This document shows, piece after piece, positions 36,710-47,300 of a stretch of 64,000 nucleotides of DNA (positions are counted from its first letter, which is position 1; each line of letters opens with the position of its first letter). The stretch is from an uncultured Porphyromonadaceae bacterium. Lineage in GTDB: Bacteria > Bacteroidota > Bacteroidia > Bacteroidales > Muribaculaceae. The notes beneath the pieces were generated by a model that was given only the letters and a program-made list of their open reading frames with translations, did no database searches and was not told the origin of the DNA. The stretch covers positions 62,001 to 126,000 of the forward strand of contig CANRWW010000001.1 in assembly GCA_947643665.1 (NCBI GenBank), given 5' to 3'. The position numbers were made by a program, and so were the translations under genes.

Positions 36710-39700
36710 TTATTTTGATACACCGAATTCATAGATACGTGCGTTGCGGCCGTCGGCTCCCTGTACAGGCTGTATCACGTTCAGACGTATATAGCGCACG
36801 TTCTGTGGTGTTTCAAAGCGTTTGGTGACAATGTTCCGTTTGTTCCCGGTGAAGAAATCAAGCGTACGCCATTCTTCGTTTGTGTTGTTGCGTCCTTGCA
36901 GCAGGCAGGATGAGGTTACATACGCTATGTTCTCCCTGGCGGCGTTCACAACTTTCCAGGCGTTTATTTCAGTGGTTTCGCCAAGGTCGAAGTCAACGTA
37001 GGATGGCACGCCTGATGTGTCGCACCACTTAGTGGTTTCGTCACCGTCTACAAGCATTTTTGGATGTTCTTTGTCATTGACAAACCCTGTCCATCCGATG
37101 ATATGTTCAGGTTTTAGGATGTTGCCGAAGTTGGAGGATGTAAGATCCGGTTCTGTGCGTCCGCTTGTTATTGATGTGCGGAACAGGTCGTTTGCTGCCA
37201 CAACAGCCTTGGCATTGTCCACGTTTGTGGCTGTGGCTGCAAAGAGCACTACTTCGGGGCTGTCCGGAAGGATAATTTCGGTTGCTTTGGCGGGAATGTC
37301 GACAGGGAAGCTGAACATGTAGGTAAATTCGTATGGGCAATCTCCGTCGGCGCTGTGGCGGTGGGTGCCCGCATAGGCTATTTCGGCATCTGTAAGGTAG
37401 CCTGTCGTGTGCCCTTCATGTCCCCACTGGCCGATAAAGCCGGTGTAAGAGGGCACGTTCAAGGCGGTGGCCTTGTTGCCGGCGCGTACGTCGCAGTTTA
37501 CGGAAGATCCGTCAGTTGCAGCGGCGGCGAGCAGATATACACGGTTGAAGTTGTGTCCGGCAGGGAGACGCAGGGTATCGCCTTCACATTTCATGCCGTT
37601 CAACAGTTCTTTGTTTTCAAGTTTGAAAGGAACATTGCCGACTTTGAGGTCTGACGGGATTAGTTCGGCGGCATATGAGTATCCTCCCTCGAAATCGCCA
37701 TCTGAAGCGAATTGGTTCCAACTGAAGCAACGTTTGTCAAAGTCAAGTTGCAGCGGCATATGATTGCCTGTTGCTTCTTGGGCTTTTTTATTCAGTTTTA
37801 CCTTAAATGTCTTTACTCCATTGGGTTTGATTGTGAGGGCAAGGGTATTGCCTGAGAAATCGGCTTTCCCGATGTTTTTTTCTGTGCCGTCTGCTTCTGT
37901 GGCCTGTGCGATATCCGAGGCGAATGTAATACGGGCGTTCTGGGCAGACTTGCCGCCGGTCTCATATACGCGTACCACATATTCGTCGGAGTTTTCGGCT
38001 TTTTTGAGTGCCTTGATCGCAACATTGCCGTTGTCAATTGATGCGAGAGAAAATTCGCGTCCAAGTTCGCCGGCATGCTTTGAGGCCACAAACGGTTTTA
38101 CACGTTGGTTGAGCAGTTCAGCCTCACGGCATGTCTCGGCTTTGGCAAGGGCTCCGGCATGTGGACGCAAGCTGTATGTGAATGTGTGGTGTCCGAAATC
38201 CTGACGGTCCTGATATGCGTAGCCCCCGTTGGTTTTGGGAGTATGCAGCAAGGTGAGGCGCAAGGTATTGTTGTCGGGCTTGTCCCATCCATATTTGCAA
38301 TCGTTCATTACGGTTACCCCATAGCTGTCAGAGTCGTCTGTCAGGTCCGCCCATTGCTGCGCGTATACTTCGTAGGCGGTCTTGGTGTTGTTGCCGCGTT
38401 TTACGGCACCGATTCCCAGGTCGTAGGTTGCCGTTTCGTTGCCAAATGCCAGGGGGAACTCGGCTTTGAGCAGTGAATTGGTTGAAAGCCAGTCTACTTC
38501 GTTGTAAAAATCTATGCGGTCTGCCATTGCACCTTCATGCAGGCGGATATATTGTGTGAAGCGTGAATCGCCATGTGTCTTTGTGACGCGCAGTGTTTTG
38601 CGCAGTGGTCCCTCCTCTATCATGGATATTTCCACATTGCCTGTTATTGACTGCGGTTCGGCATCTATGGCGTCTTTTATGATTTCCCATGCTGGCCATG
38701 CGAATGATTCATTCTCGGTGAACATGGCAAGACGGATCGCTTTGCCCTCCTTTACAAGTTCGCGTGAGTTTTTCTTGTCATAGAGCGAATTTATATCCCC
38801 GTTGCGGTCGAATGTGAGGCGGTAAAGGGAGTTTTCAAATGTTTCAGTGGATTTGGGCGCTGTGCCTGTGCCGTTGCCGGATAGGCGCACGTCATATACG
38901 GCGTATCCGTTAGCCGGTACTGTGGTTTCGGCGAGGATCTTTGCATATCCGTTGTCGAAGCCTGCAACCTGTGCCTTTACTTTTTTCCCGGAAGCATCGT
39001 ATACTTCCGCGTTTTTGGGGAAGCGTTTGGCAGGGATGTTCATTTCCACAATATCTGTGGCTGGTGTGCCAAGGGCATTGAAGAGGACTACGGGGGTGCC
39101 TTTTACGCGGGTGTCCATTTTCGCTGCCACGGCTTCAACGGCGTGTGTCAAGGTTCCGGCGAAGTCTTTGAGTGAAAGCAGTTCGTCGTTCCATGAGAAC
39201 TCATATGCACGTGGGATACTGGTGCCTGTGAGGTCGTCATGGAATTGGTGGAATATGAATCGCTGCCATGCGGAAGTGAGCTTTCCGGAGGGATATTCCA
39301 TTAATCCCAGCAGCTCGGCTCCCACTGCCGCGCGCTCGGCTGCATCACCCAGCAGTTCGTTCTGGCGGTTATATAGCTTCATTGCCGCCTGTGAAGTGTA
39401 ACATCCTGTGCCATGTACGTCCATAAGCAGCTCGCCGTCATATACCGGCAGTTCCGGATGTTTTTCGTATGGCAGGAAATCCTTGAAAATCTGGTCGCTG
39501 GTGGCACTGATGATTTCTACAGGGCCGTTTCCACGGATACCGCGTTCCACGGCATCCACTGAAGTGATTGTAGGTGATCCGCCTATGTCGCCCGTACCAT
39601 AGTAGCGGTAAACCATGTTCAGCGGGGTTTCTGTAGCATTTTTCTGGAGCGACTTGTTGTGGCTTAAATCTTCCAGCTCCCAGCGGCGGCCATAGTCATA

Positions 39701-40357
39701 ACCGTGGGCCATCATTATGGTGGAGCCGTCCACGCCGCGCCATAGACCTATGGTGAATGGATATCTGCGGTCTCCTTCGTAAAACGGATGTACACGCCAT
39801 CCGAGTTTTTGTGAGGAGAATCCTATAAGGCCGCAATGGCTGGCTACCGTAGGAAGTGTCCACCCGAAGCCGAAACAGTCGGGAAGGAATATGTCTGTGC
39901 TCTCCACACCGAATTCATTGCGGTAAAATTCCTGTCCGAGCATGATATTTCGGATTGCGGATTCCGTGGAGGGTACAATGGCATCGGTGGCATCCCAGCT
40001 TGCACCGCATATGTGCCATCTGCCGTTTTTGATGTATTCTTTCATCTCCTCATACTCGCGCGGATAATACTCCTTCATCCAGGCATATTTTACACCCCCT
40101 TCGAAGTTGAACACGTAGTTGGGAAATTTCTTCAATAGGAAAAGGTTCTGGTTTATGGTGTTCCATACATACTCTTTGATAGTGGTCTGTATGTCCCAGT
40201 TCCATTGCGTGTCCAGATGGGCATCGGCTACCATATAGGCTTTGGTCCTGTCTGTCCCGGCGTTTTCTCCTGTAGTATCGGGAGAGGCCAAGGATGTGGC
40301 GCTTACCGCCATGGCTGCTGCTGTCAGGACGGAAAATCTTTTTGCAATACTTGTCAT
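36710..40357 (-). CDS. GH38 alpha-mannosidase with C-terminal F5/8 type C domain
   Basis: A 1215-residue exported enzyme (signal FSVLTAAAMAVSATSLAS). GH38 signatures: zinc ligands in ADAHLDTQWNW (His47, Asp49) and FLPDCFGFGWTLPTVASHCG with nucleophile Asp160; SSQKLGWRVHPFYEGD and MMAHGYDYGR follow. The middle is the typical all-beta GH38 C region (QYIRLHEGAMADRIDFYNEV), then a further beta domain and a C-terminal discoidin-like domain (DLGETTEINAWKVVNAARE, QNVRYIRLNVIQP). It should remove alpha-1,2/1,3/1,6-mannose branches. The GTG six codons upstream is rejected in favour of ATG 40357, which starts the signal peptide. Confidence 0.93.
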   Translation of the reverse strand: MTSIAKRFSVLTAAAMAVSATSLASPDTTGENAGTDRTKAYMVADAHLDTQWNWDIQTTIKEYVWNTINQNLFLLKKFPNYVFNFEGGVKYAWMKEYYPREYEEMKEYIKNGRWHICGASWDATDAIVPSTESAIRNIMLGQEFYRNEFGVESTDIFLPDCFGFGWTLPTVASHCGLIGFSSQKLGWRVHPFYEGDRRYPFTIGLWRGVDGSTIMMAHGYDYGRRWELEDLSHNKSLQKNATETPLNMVYRYYGTGDIGGSPTITSVDAVERGIRGNGPVEIISATSDQIFKDFLPYEKHPELPVYDGELLMDVHGTGCYTSQAAMKLYNRQNELLGDAAERAAVGAELLGLMEYPSGKLTSAWQRFIFHQFHDDLTGTSIPRAYEFSWNDELLSLKDFAGTLTHAVEAVAAKMDTRVKGTPVVLFNALGTPATDIVEMNIPAKRFPKNAEVYDASGKKVKAQVAGFDNGYAKILAETTVPANGYAVYDVRLSGNGTGTAPKSTETFENSLYRLTFDRNGDINSLYDKKNSRELVKEGKAIRLAMFTENESFAWPAWEIIKDAIDAEPQSITGNVEISMIEEGPLRKTLRVTKTHGDSRFTQYIRLHEGAMADRIDFYNEVDWLSTNSLLKAEFPLAFGNETATYDLGIGAVKRGNNTKTAYEVYAQQWADLTDDSDSYGVTVMNDCKYGWDKPDNNTLRLTLLHTPKTNGGYAYQDRQDFGHHTFTYSLRPHAGALAKAETCREAELLNQRVKPFVASKHAGELGREFSLASIDNGNVAIKALKKAENSDEYVVRVYETGGKSAQNARITFASDIAQATEADGTEKNIGKADFSGNTLALTIKPNGVKTFKVKLNKKAQEATGNHMPLQLDFDKRCFSWNQFASDGDFEGGYSYAAELIPSDLKVGNVPFKLENKELLNGMKCEGDTLRLPAGHNFNRVYLLAAAATDGSSVNCDVRAGNKATALNVPSYTGFIGQWGHEGHTTGYLTDAEIAYAGTHRHSADGDCPYEFTYMFSFPVDIPAKATEIILPDSPEVVLFAATATNVDNAKAVVAANDLFRTSITSGRTEPDLTSSNFGNILKPEHIIGWTGFVNDKEHPKMLVDGDETTKWCDTSGVPSYVDFDLGETTEINAWKVVNAARENIAYVTSSCLLQGRNNTNEEWRTLDFFTGNKRNIVTKRFETPQNVRYIRLNVIQPVQGADGRNARIYEFGVSK

Positions 40358-40481
40358 ATGGTTGAGTTTTGTCACGGTTGATTGGTTTTCAATATTGCCG
40401 GTTTGCTGCGGCAGGGTATGTTGGTTTTTTATTATGCAGTTCAGGGTATGCCTCTTGCGAGACGCTGAATTTCGGATACAA

Positions 40482-40489
40482 CAAAGGTA
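40482..40489 (-). promoter_or_regulatory. -7 element for GH38-GH76
   Basis: Reads TACCTTTG on the minus strand, giving a leader of about 118 bases before the GH38 ATG. The last two mannan genes can therefore be expressed separately from GH125. Confidence 0.65.
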
Positions 40490-40681
40490 CTGAAAATATG
40501 TGGTTCCTCAACGCTATATTTGTGTCAAAAAAAGTCCTCAATCCAGACAATTTAGTCTCTTCGGGTGATTGAGGCAGTTATATCGGGGAAAGTGGTTTCC
40601 GGATATCAATTATGGCGTGCCATGATTTTCCGTCTCCGTGTTGGCCGTTATGGCATCATCGTCATATACGGATATGAAAAA

Positions 40682-40711
40682 GGCGATGTGCCAGGTTTTT
40701 GACACATCGCC
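40682..40711. terminator. Palindrome, GGCGATGTG family (copy 2), after GH125
   Basis: GGCGATGTG (40682-40690) and CACATCGCC (40703-40711) pair perfectly; the inner part GCCAGG/TTTTTGA is mismatched, so this copy is partly decayed. It lies about 130 bases after the GH125 stop. Confidence 0.65.
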
Positions 40712-40839
40712 ATGTTTGGCGCTGGTAAAACGCCTTGATCGCAACAATTCTGAATAACCCTAATAAAAATTGTACCTTTTGATGTCCTATCTATTTTTAA
40801 CTTTGTCTTTGTCTATATTCCGGATTTTCCGGCAAACCC

Positions 40840-42306
40840 TTATGCTTTTATTGAATTGAGCAGATCCAGTTTTCCTTCGTTTATCAGTTTTGTGATAAGT
40901 TCGCCGAAGAGCGTGTTTTGCCATGCGAACCAGTCGCGGGTGAAGTTGGTGGGGTCGTCTACGTGGAACGACTCATGCATGAATCCCAGGCCTGCGTCTG
41001 TGTTGAGAAGCATCGTTATGCAATCGCGGATTTCATTGTCGTCTGTTGAAGTGAAGGCCCTCATCATTATGCTCATCGGCCATGCCATGTAATATCCGAT
41101 ATGTGGGCCGCCGATGCCTTCTCCCTTTTCGCCACGGAAGAAATATGGGTTGTTTTCGCTCCATACGAAGCGGCGGGTGTTCTGGTAGATCGGATCGTTG
41201 GGATCCATCCCGTCAAGGTAAGGCATGGCAAGGAGGCTGGGCACATTGGCATCATCCATCAGGAGTGAATTGCCGAAACCATCCACTTCGAATGCATAAA
41301 GTTTGCCGAATTGGGGGTGGTCTACGACTGCGTATTTCTTAAGTGCGGTTTCCACCTCGTCTGCCAGTGCGTTGCAGCGTCCTGCAAATTCCGGATTGTT
41401 GTTTACTTCCTTAAGTATTTCGGCTGCTTTGCGAAGCGATGCCACAGCGAAGAAATTGGAGGGCACTAGGTATTGCAGCGTGGTGGCGTCGTCTGATGGA
41501 CGGAAACTGGATACGATCAGGCCACACGGTTTTACTGGTGCGCCCCATCCGTCGTTGTTAAGAGTGTCAAGTGCACGGTCGGTCTTACGTTTGAACTGGT
41601 ATTTGCCACGGTTTCCCTTGCGTTGCTGGTCTATGAAAGTGGCATATATGTTTTCCATTGCAGCGAGCCACTCCTCGTCGAATATGCTTGCGTCGCCGGT
41701 TTCTTTCCAGTATGCATATGCCAGACGCAGTGGGTAGCAAAGTGAGTCTATCTCCCATTTGCGCTCATGGATCTCGGGTTTCATGTCGGTGAAATCGCTC
41801 ATCCATTCGCCACCGGTCGGTCCGTCGTTGAAAGCATTGGCATACGGATCAATGATGATGCATTTGAACTGGCGGCGGATCACTCCTTCCAGCATGTCTT
41901 TCAACTCCTTGTCTTCGTTGGCAAGTTGTATGTAGGGCCATACCTGTGCTCCGGAGTCACGAAGCCACATGGCGTGTATATCGCCGGTGTATACAAAAGT
42001 GTCGTGGTGGCCGTCTTTGCCTTTACGGTAATGTACGGTCGTGTCAAGAGTGTTAGGGAAGCAGTTCTCGAACATCCATGCGAGTTTTGGATTGGTGAGC
42101 ATGGATTTTACTTTTGCGATGTGCTTCTCTACCGCCTTGGATTTGAAAAGACGGTCTGCCTTTGCCGGACGCTTTGTTTTGGTATAATCCGGGGTTACGG
42201 TCACAGCAGTATTGTCTGCCGCACATGTCGGCACCGGTGCACCATATGCATCAATTGAGATTAGGAATGCAGCACTTGCTGCGAGAGCTAAGGAGATGGA
42301 TCTCAT
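40840..42306 (-). CDS. GH125 exo-alpha-1,6-mannosidase
   Basis: A 488-residue exported enzyme (signal [20 protein letters not shown]). The GH125 pattern is clear: [33 protein letters not shown] (Asp109, Arg116, Asp117), [75 protein letters not shown] and [22 protein letters not shown]125 removes single alpha-1,6-mannose residues from non-reducing ends. Sits between two other mannan-acting genes on the same strand, 160 bases after GH76. The nearest -7 element downstream belongs to GH38. Confidence 0.95.
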   Translation of the reverse strand: MRSISLALAASAAFLISIDAYGAPVPTCAADNTAVTVTPDYTKTKRPAKADRLFKSKAVEKHIAKVKSMLTNPKLAWMFENCFPNTLDTTVHYRKGKDGHHDTFVYTGDIHAMWLRDSGAQVWPYIQLANEDKELKDMLEGVIRRQFKCIIIDPYANAFNDGPTGGEWMSDFTDMKPEIHERKWEIDSLCYPLRLAYAYWKETGDASIFDEEWLAAMENIYATFIDQQRKGNRGKYQFKRKTDRALDTLNNDGWGAPVKPCGLIVSSFRPSDDATTLQYLVPSNFFAVASLRKAAEILKEVNNNPEFAGRCNALADEVETALKKYAVVDHPQFGKLYAFEVDGFGNSLLMDDANVPSLLAMPYLDGMDPNDPIYQNTRRFVWSENNPYFFRGEKGEGIGGPHIGYYMAWPMSIMMRAFTSTDDNEIRDCITMLLNTDAGLGFMHESFHVDDPTNFTRDWFAWQNTLFGELITKLINEGKLDLLNSIKA

Positions 42307-42466
42307 TTCTGGAATGTTTGATGTTTGCGATGTCGGAGAGAGGTGGTTTTTTTGTATTGGGAGAGGTGAAGAGAGAGGATGGATCGTTGTTTGATCAGGA
42401 GAGGAGGCTTCGTTTTTAGGTTATGTAGGGAGGTGAAAGCAGTGTCGCATGTATTGTGGCTGGGGA

Positions 42467-43684
42467 TTATTTGCCAGTCTCCGATTGGTAAAGCGCTGCG
42501 GTTGCGAGCATTTCCGCCATTGCGCCCTGGGTGATAAGACCTTTGCGATCGTCTTTGGTGTCGCCGCTCCAGTCTGAGTTGAACAGTCCGGTTTCGCTAT
42601 CTCTGGCATGTTCCCATGCATAGTCAAGGTTGCGAAGATAGTTGTCCATATATTCACGGTTGCCGTCGGCAAGGAATAGTTCATAGAATCCACGCATCAT
42701 TACGGCAGTGAACCATATGTCGCCGTTTTTGATCAGGGGGAATTCGCCGATGCTGTCGTTTGCAGTGCGGGAGAAGAAGTATCGGTAAGCGCTCTTGGCA
42801 ATATCCTGGGCATCCGTGAGATATTGTTTTTCTCCGGTGATATTGTACAGCAGGGTCGCCGCTTGAATCATCTGGCCGCTGTTATAAGCGAATTTCGCAG
42901 GTCCGATCTTCCCGTTCATCAGTTTGTGGTCAAAATACAGGTAGTCGGTGGAATCTTGCAGGTTGTTTTTTGTCCAGTCATACAGGGCTGTTCCGGCATT
43001 GAGGTATGCGGAGTCGCCTGTTGATTTGAACAGTTTTAGCGCAAATACTGAACCGGGAGCGTTTGAACAGGTGTTTTTGCCCCCTTTTTTCTGTTCGCAC
43101 CAATATATTCCGCCTCCGAGTTTGTCATCGGTGCCGCTTTCTATGAATTTCCATATCATGCGGGCTTTGTCAAGATGCGCGGGATCCTTTGTCCCAAGAT
43201 AAAAATCGGTATAATCAATGCCAAGCCAGATATTGTCGTCGTAGAATCTGTCGCTTTGTGGCGCGTTGCTTATGTATGAGGCATATGCAGCCGGCATGCG
43301 TGCGGTATCTAGATATTGTTCCAGACCCGGTGTCACTCTTTCTTCCATAAGCGTGAGATATGCGGAATCTCCGGTGGCGTCATAGAGTGCCCGTACGGCA
43401 GATATTGTGGAAGAATAGGGCCACAGGTAAGAGAATGGTTTCGGAGAGTTGTTGTCATCTCCGGCAAGGTATGTGGCTCTGTAAAATTCGTCGTTAGGAT
43501 AATTTTCGCGTAAGAGTGTTTCCCCCTCCACTCCGTAATGGGTGTAGATGGAGTCTAAAGTCTCTCCTGCCATCAAAGCATATTTGGAGGGCATTTCTTC
43601 GGCGCTTTTATTCTGGCCGGCCAAGTAGTATGCTGTAAGGCTGGCGGCGACAATAATCGGTAAAAAAGATTTGGCAGGTTTCAT
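42467..43684 (-). CDS. GH76 alpha-1,6-mannanase
   Basis: A 405-residue exported enzyme; the N terminus KSFLPIIVAASLTAYYLAG acts as a signal peptide or anchor. The catalytic pair is in SDRFYDDNIWLGIDYTDFYL (Asp149, Asp150), with GGGIYWCEQKKGGKNTCSNA and FAYNSGQMIQAATLLYNITG typical of the GH76 (alpha/alpha)6 barrel. It lacks the discoidin modules of the other GH76 at 34371, so the two probably differ in location or in the chain length they attack. ATG 43684 is chosen because the upstream extension does not look like a signal peptide. It is the first gene of the mannan locus. Confidence 0.93.
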   Translation of the reverse strand: MKPAKSFLPIIVAASLTAYYLAGQNKSAEEMPSKYALMAGETLDSIYTHYGVEGETLLRENYPNDEFYRATYLAGDDNNSPKPFSYLWPYSSTISAVRALYDATGDSAYLTLMEERVTPGLEQYLDTARMPAAYASYISNAPQSDRFYDDNIWLGIDYTDFYLGTKDPAHLDKARMIWKFIESGTDDKLGGGIYWCEQKKGGKNTCSNAPGSVFALKLFKSTGDSAYLNAGTALYDWTKNNLQDSTDYLYFDHKLMNGKIGPAKFAYNSGQMIQAATLLYNITGEKQYLTDAQDIAKSAYRYFFSRTANDSIGEFPLIKNGDIWFTAVMMRGFYELFLADGNREYMDNYLRNLDYAWEHARDSETGLFNSDWSGDTKDDRKGLITQGAMAEMLATAALYQSETGK

Positions 43685-43778
43685 GGGGTTAGTTTGGAAG
43701 TATGTTGTGAGCCGAAAATGATGCACAATCTAGCCGTGCCATGGCGTATCAATGATTGGTCTGCTGATTTTCCGGTTG

Positions 43779-43786
43779 CAAAGATA
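43779..43786 (-). promoter_or_regulatory. -7 element of the mannan locus (GH76)
   Basis: Reads TATCTTTG on the minus strand, 95 bases before the ATG at 43684. Confidence 0.65.
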
Positions 43787-44311
43787 TATGCCCTGATGGA
43801 TCTTTCGTGTGCGTATTTCTGACTAATGGTGATGTATAGGCGCATATATTCAATTGTTTACACATTGTGCGCAATTGCGCACACGAATTGTACCTATATA
43901 TGGAGGGAATGAACCAAAGTCTTAATCATGTTGTTCATAATAGTGAAGATATAAGGTGGCGGGGCGGGATATAAATTCCGGGCAGCGGCTGCCTAAGCTG
44001 AAGCCTGATCGCGAAAGGCTATGCTACTGAGCGGCTCTCACCTATAGGTGTTGGAAGCGACACCAGCCCGATGCAACCTGAATATTTCAACCATATCCTC
44101 TTTAAGCGGGGCGGCCTTTACGGGCTGTCCCGTTCTTGTCTGACTTGATGTCTGACATACTTTTCTGTATGGATGCATAAGAGGTTGTCCATAATGGCTC
44201 GTCCGGGGCGTCGCTTGCGGTGCTCGGCTTCTGGCGTTTGAACTATTCCTGGCTGGGTCAGGCGGCCAAGGGCCAATTGCCGGCATGGCCCTATCCAAGC
44301 GGGCAAAAAAA

Positions 44312-44352
44312 CAGGGCGATATGCCAAAATTCCAAATTGGCATATCGCCCTG
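44312..44352 (-). terminator. Palindrome, GGCGATGTG family (copy 3)
   Basis: Arms 44312-44327 and 44337-44352 are exact reverse complements (16 bp, 9-base loop). On the minus strand the stem is followed by TTTTTTTGCCC, giving a good intrinsic terminator 19 bases after the stop of the 1555-residue gene. Confidence 0.88.
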
Positions 44353-44370
44353 AATATAGGGTTGAGGTTC

Positions 44371-47300
44371 TTACTTGACTATGACTTTGGTGGCGTTCCC
44401 GCTTATTGATACAATATATACTCCCTGAGATACCGGAATGTCAATATGGTTCTTTCCCTCGCCGGAGGCAACTGTTATTCCGCTCGTTGATGTTATGTTG
44501 TAATTTTGTCCGGACATGCCGTTGATGGAAATCACGCCTTTGCCGGCAGTGACGGCCGGCGCCATGCTATGGTTGCTACCGATGCCGGTGCCTTCTACGG
44601 CTTTCACCGCGCGCGATTCGCCGTTGGCGTATACTGCCGATACGGCATATTCTTTTCCGGTTTCTTCCTCAGAGGGGAGATCGGAGAATCTGAGGCTTTC
44701 CACAGGCTCGGCGTTGAGGAGGGTGTTGCCGCAATAGATGTTATAGCCTTTCAGCGTCAGGTCCTGGGGGGCGCCGGTTGCAGGGTAGAAAGATACATTG
44801 TCAATGAATATCTGCGATGTACCCATCGGGGCGTATGAGCATCCGCGGATGGCGAAACGCCGTGCGCCTTCCGGTACCACTACAGCATATTGTGTCCAGT
44901 CGCCGGGGAGTTCCTCTATGCGGCGCACGAGTGTGAAGTCCTCTGGATTTGTACCCCCTTCGCTGTAGAGGAATTCCACGGTTTCGGGTGTCTCGCGGTT
45001 GTAGCTGCGCGCCCATAAGGTCACAAGCTGCTCGCGGCCGCAGAGTTCGGGTGCTATGGCCCAGTCATCCTGTTGCTCGCCACGGGTGAATGTGGAGTTG
45101 ACCACATACATGTTCGCGAGATACTGAAGGCTGTTGTCGTAACCGTAGTAACCGTCGGAGAACTCGCTGTACATGCGGCTCTGCACCCACCATGACTGTG
45201 CGGAGTGTATGGGTATGCCGGGGAAATCAAGCATCTCCCAGGTAGAGGAGCTTACCATGCCGCCGATGGGGAGTTGGTCCACGTCAATGAAGATCCAGTC
45301 GCCTGCCTCGGTAAGGAACACATCTTCCTCGGCACAGGGGTACGATTCGAAGTCCTCAAGCACAGCTTCAGGAACGGCTTTGGCCATGTCGGGCGCAATC
45401 CATTCAAGCTGTTTGCCGTCGGGATTGATGAACACGGCTTCAGGTTCGGGAAGCAGGGGCAGATTGCGTGCCACTGTCACAGCTCCTGAAATATTGTTGT
45501 CTGCCACTTCGTCGCCGGTTGCTTCTATGCTGATACGGAAGATGTTGCCTACAGGATCTTGTACGCTGAGGGAGTGCTGGAACTCAACAAATTCGGCAGC
45601 GCCGAACATGAGCTGTCCGAGATCTTTGGCGGCTACCTCCTCGTCGTTGTGGAGGAGAATGGCCTTGTATGCCTGTACATCGGATGTGCCGAGGTTGGTG
45701 ACACGTGCCCTGACGGTGAACGTTTCGCCCGGTTTGGCCTGTACCGGAGCCTTGATGTCGGTGACGGCGAGATCTGTTTCGGCTATATCCTCTATGCGGA
45801 TGTTGTCAATGAGCACCCAGTTGTAACCGTATTCGTCATTGGCATGTATGGTACCCTTGAAGATAAGGGAGATGGTCTGGCCGGCAAACTCTTTCATGTC
45901 CACCGCCACAAGTTCCCATGCCTCCACGTTGCCGAGATCCTTTATTACCAGATGTTTCACATTGTGGCGTGTGCCGTCGGCAGTCATTACATCCACGTCA
46001 AGTTCGTTGATATCGGGATTGCCCTGCTGGAGCCAGTTGTATGTGTAGAAGGTGAGGGTTGGCTCCTCCATGCCGGAGAGGTCAATGGCGGGTGAAAGAA
46101 GTTCTGTCCACTCATTATGGTAGTTGCCTGCCTCATCGTTGACGTAGCTCCAGCCGAACATTCCCGCAAAGCCGTTGTCATGGTCCTGGGATCCTTCTGC
46201 GCTCTGGAACGATGAGTCCATCATGCGGTTCCAGCCGTTATATTGCTGGAACTGCAGCGCGCGCTCGTCATCGGTTATAGAGGCTATCTGCGGGCCGTTT
46301 GAGGCTCCGTCGCCCCATGGGTGCTCAAGCGAGTAGTTGGGGAACGACTCTTTGAACGGAGCCTTTACAGGTAGTCCTGCGAAGATGTTGGCGCTTTTTT
46401 CGGCATAACCTATGCCGGCGGCGTTCACGGCGGAAACCTTGACGTAGACGAATCCGCGGTCGCGGCCGGTCTCGAATGTCGGGGTGAATGTAAGGCTGGT
46501 CTCTGTGATCCCTTCATAGGTCTTGTTGCCATGATAGTATGCGTTGTCAGGGAAGACCTCCACATTGTAGGTCACCTCGCCGTTGAGGGGATAGCCGAGC
46601 CAGTCGGAAACAGGCGCTTCCCATGTCACGGTCACCTTTGTGGGATCGTCGGCATTGCGTGCTATCTCTATTCCGGTAAGTTCTTTCGAGCGGTTGATAC
46701 CTACGAATGTCTTGACCGCAGGGGATGGTGCGCCTTTAGAGGTGCCGTTGTATGCGTAGGCTGTATAGGTGTATTCGCCGTTTTCTGTCACCGTCTCGTC
46801 TGAGAATTCAACTGTCGAGCCGGGAACCGGGGCATCAATGGTGGCTACCACCTGGTTGTTGCGTGTCACTTCCAGTTTACTGACGGCTGTCAGTGTGGTG
46901 CCGTTTTCTGCAAGTTCGGGCACTTTCACCTTGCCTGAGGCTTTGAGTGCTCCGCTACGGTCGGCTGTAACTTCAAGGATCTCAGGAGCTGCGGGAGCCG
47001 CATAGCTTACGGGGGCGGATATGGTCAGCTCCTTGATGGTGAGGTAATACATGTTGGGGTCGCTCACGGCATGGAAGCCGATGAACATCTTGCCATCCTG
47101 TTCGGCGGTCATTTCGAAGTCGAATCCCATCGGATCGGTCTGGTCAATGAGTGTCACAGGAAGGAGTTCGGTGGTCATGGCGTCGGGGCTGCATGCATAT
47201 CCCATCTTTACCTCTACTTTTTCGGGGCATGAGGCCATGCGGCATGTGAATGCCACATGCACTTTGTATTTGCATCCGGCGACAGCTTTTACCGGAGGGG

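Larger units (their letters stand above)
40358..40839. other. Intergenic region between GH38 and GH125, no gene
   Basis: This 482-base gap holds a minus-strand promoter element (40482-40489), a palindrome of the GGCGATGTG family (40682-40711) and, near its right end, a plus-strand TAACTTTG at 40798-40805 pointing into the 3' end of GH125. No open frame with convincing coding character was found. Confidence 0.7.
43685..44370. other. 686-base non-coding region with GC-rich core
   Basis: From right to left on the minus strand it holds a palindrome of the GGCGATGTG family (44312-44352), a GC-rich stretch at about 43960-44300 and the promoter element of GH76 (43779-43786). The GC-rich stretch contains a minus-strand frame with KGRPALKED-like basic sequence if one frameshift near 44107 is allowed, reminiscent of the N terminus or HTH of mobilisation or recombinase proteins. 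This is too weak to name. A short palindrome CACCTATAGGTG lies at 44040-44051. No tRNA, tmRNA or RNase P RNA was recognised. Confidence 0.5.

Noticed and set aside
40358..40375. GTG start six codons upstream of GH38
   Set aside because: ATG 40357 opens a proper signal peptide; the extension adds only a non-signal MTKLNH.
44038..44343. 101-codon minus-strand frame in the 44-kb gap
   Set aside because: It begins inside a terminator hairpin and has no coherent domain; only its last 25 residues are mildly suggestive, so it is described as a remnant and not called a gene.
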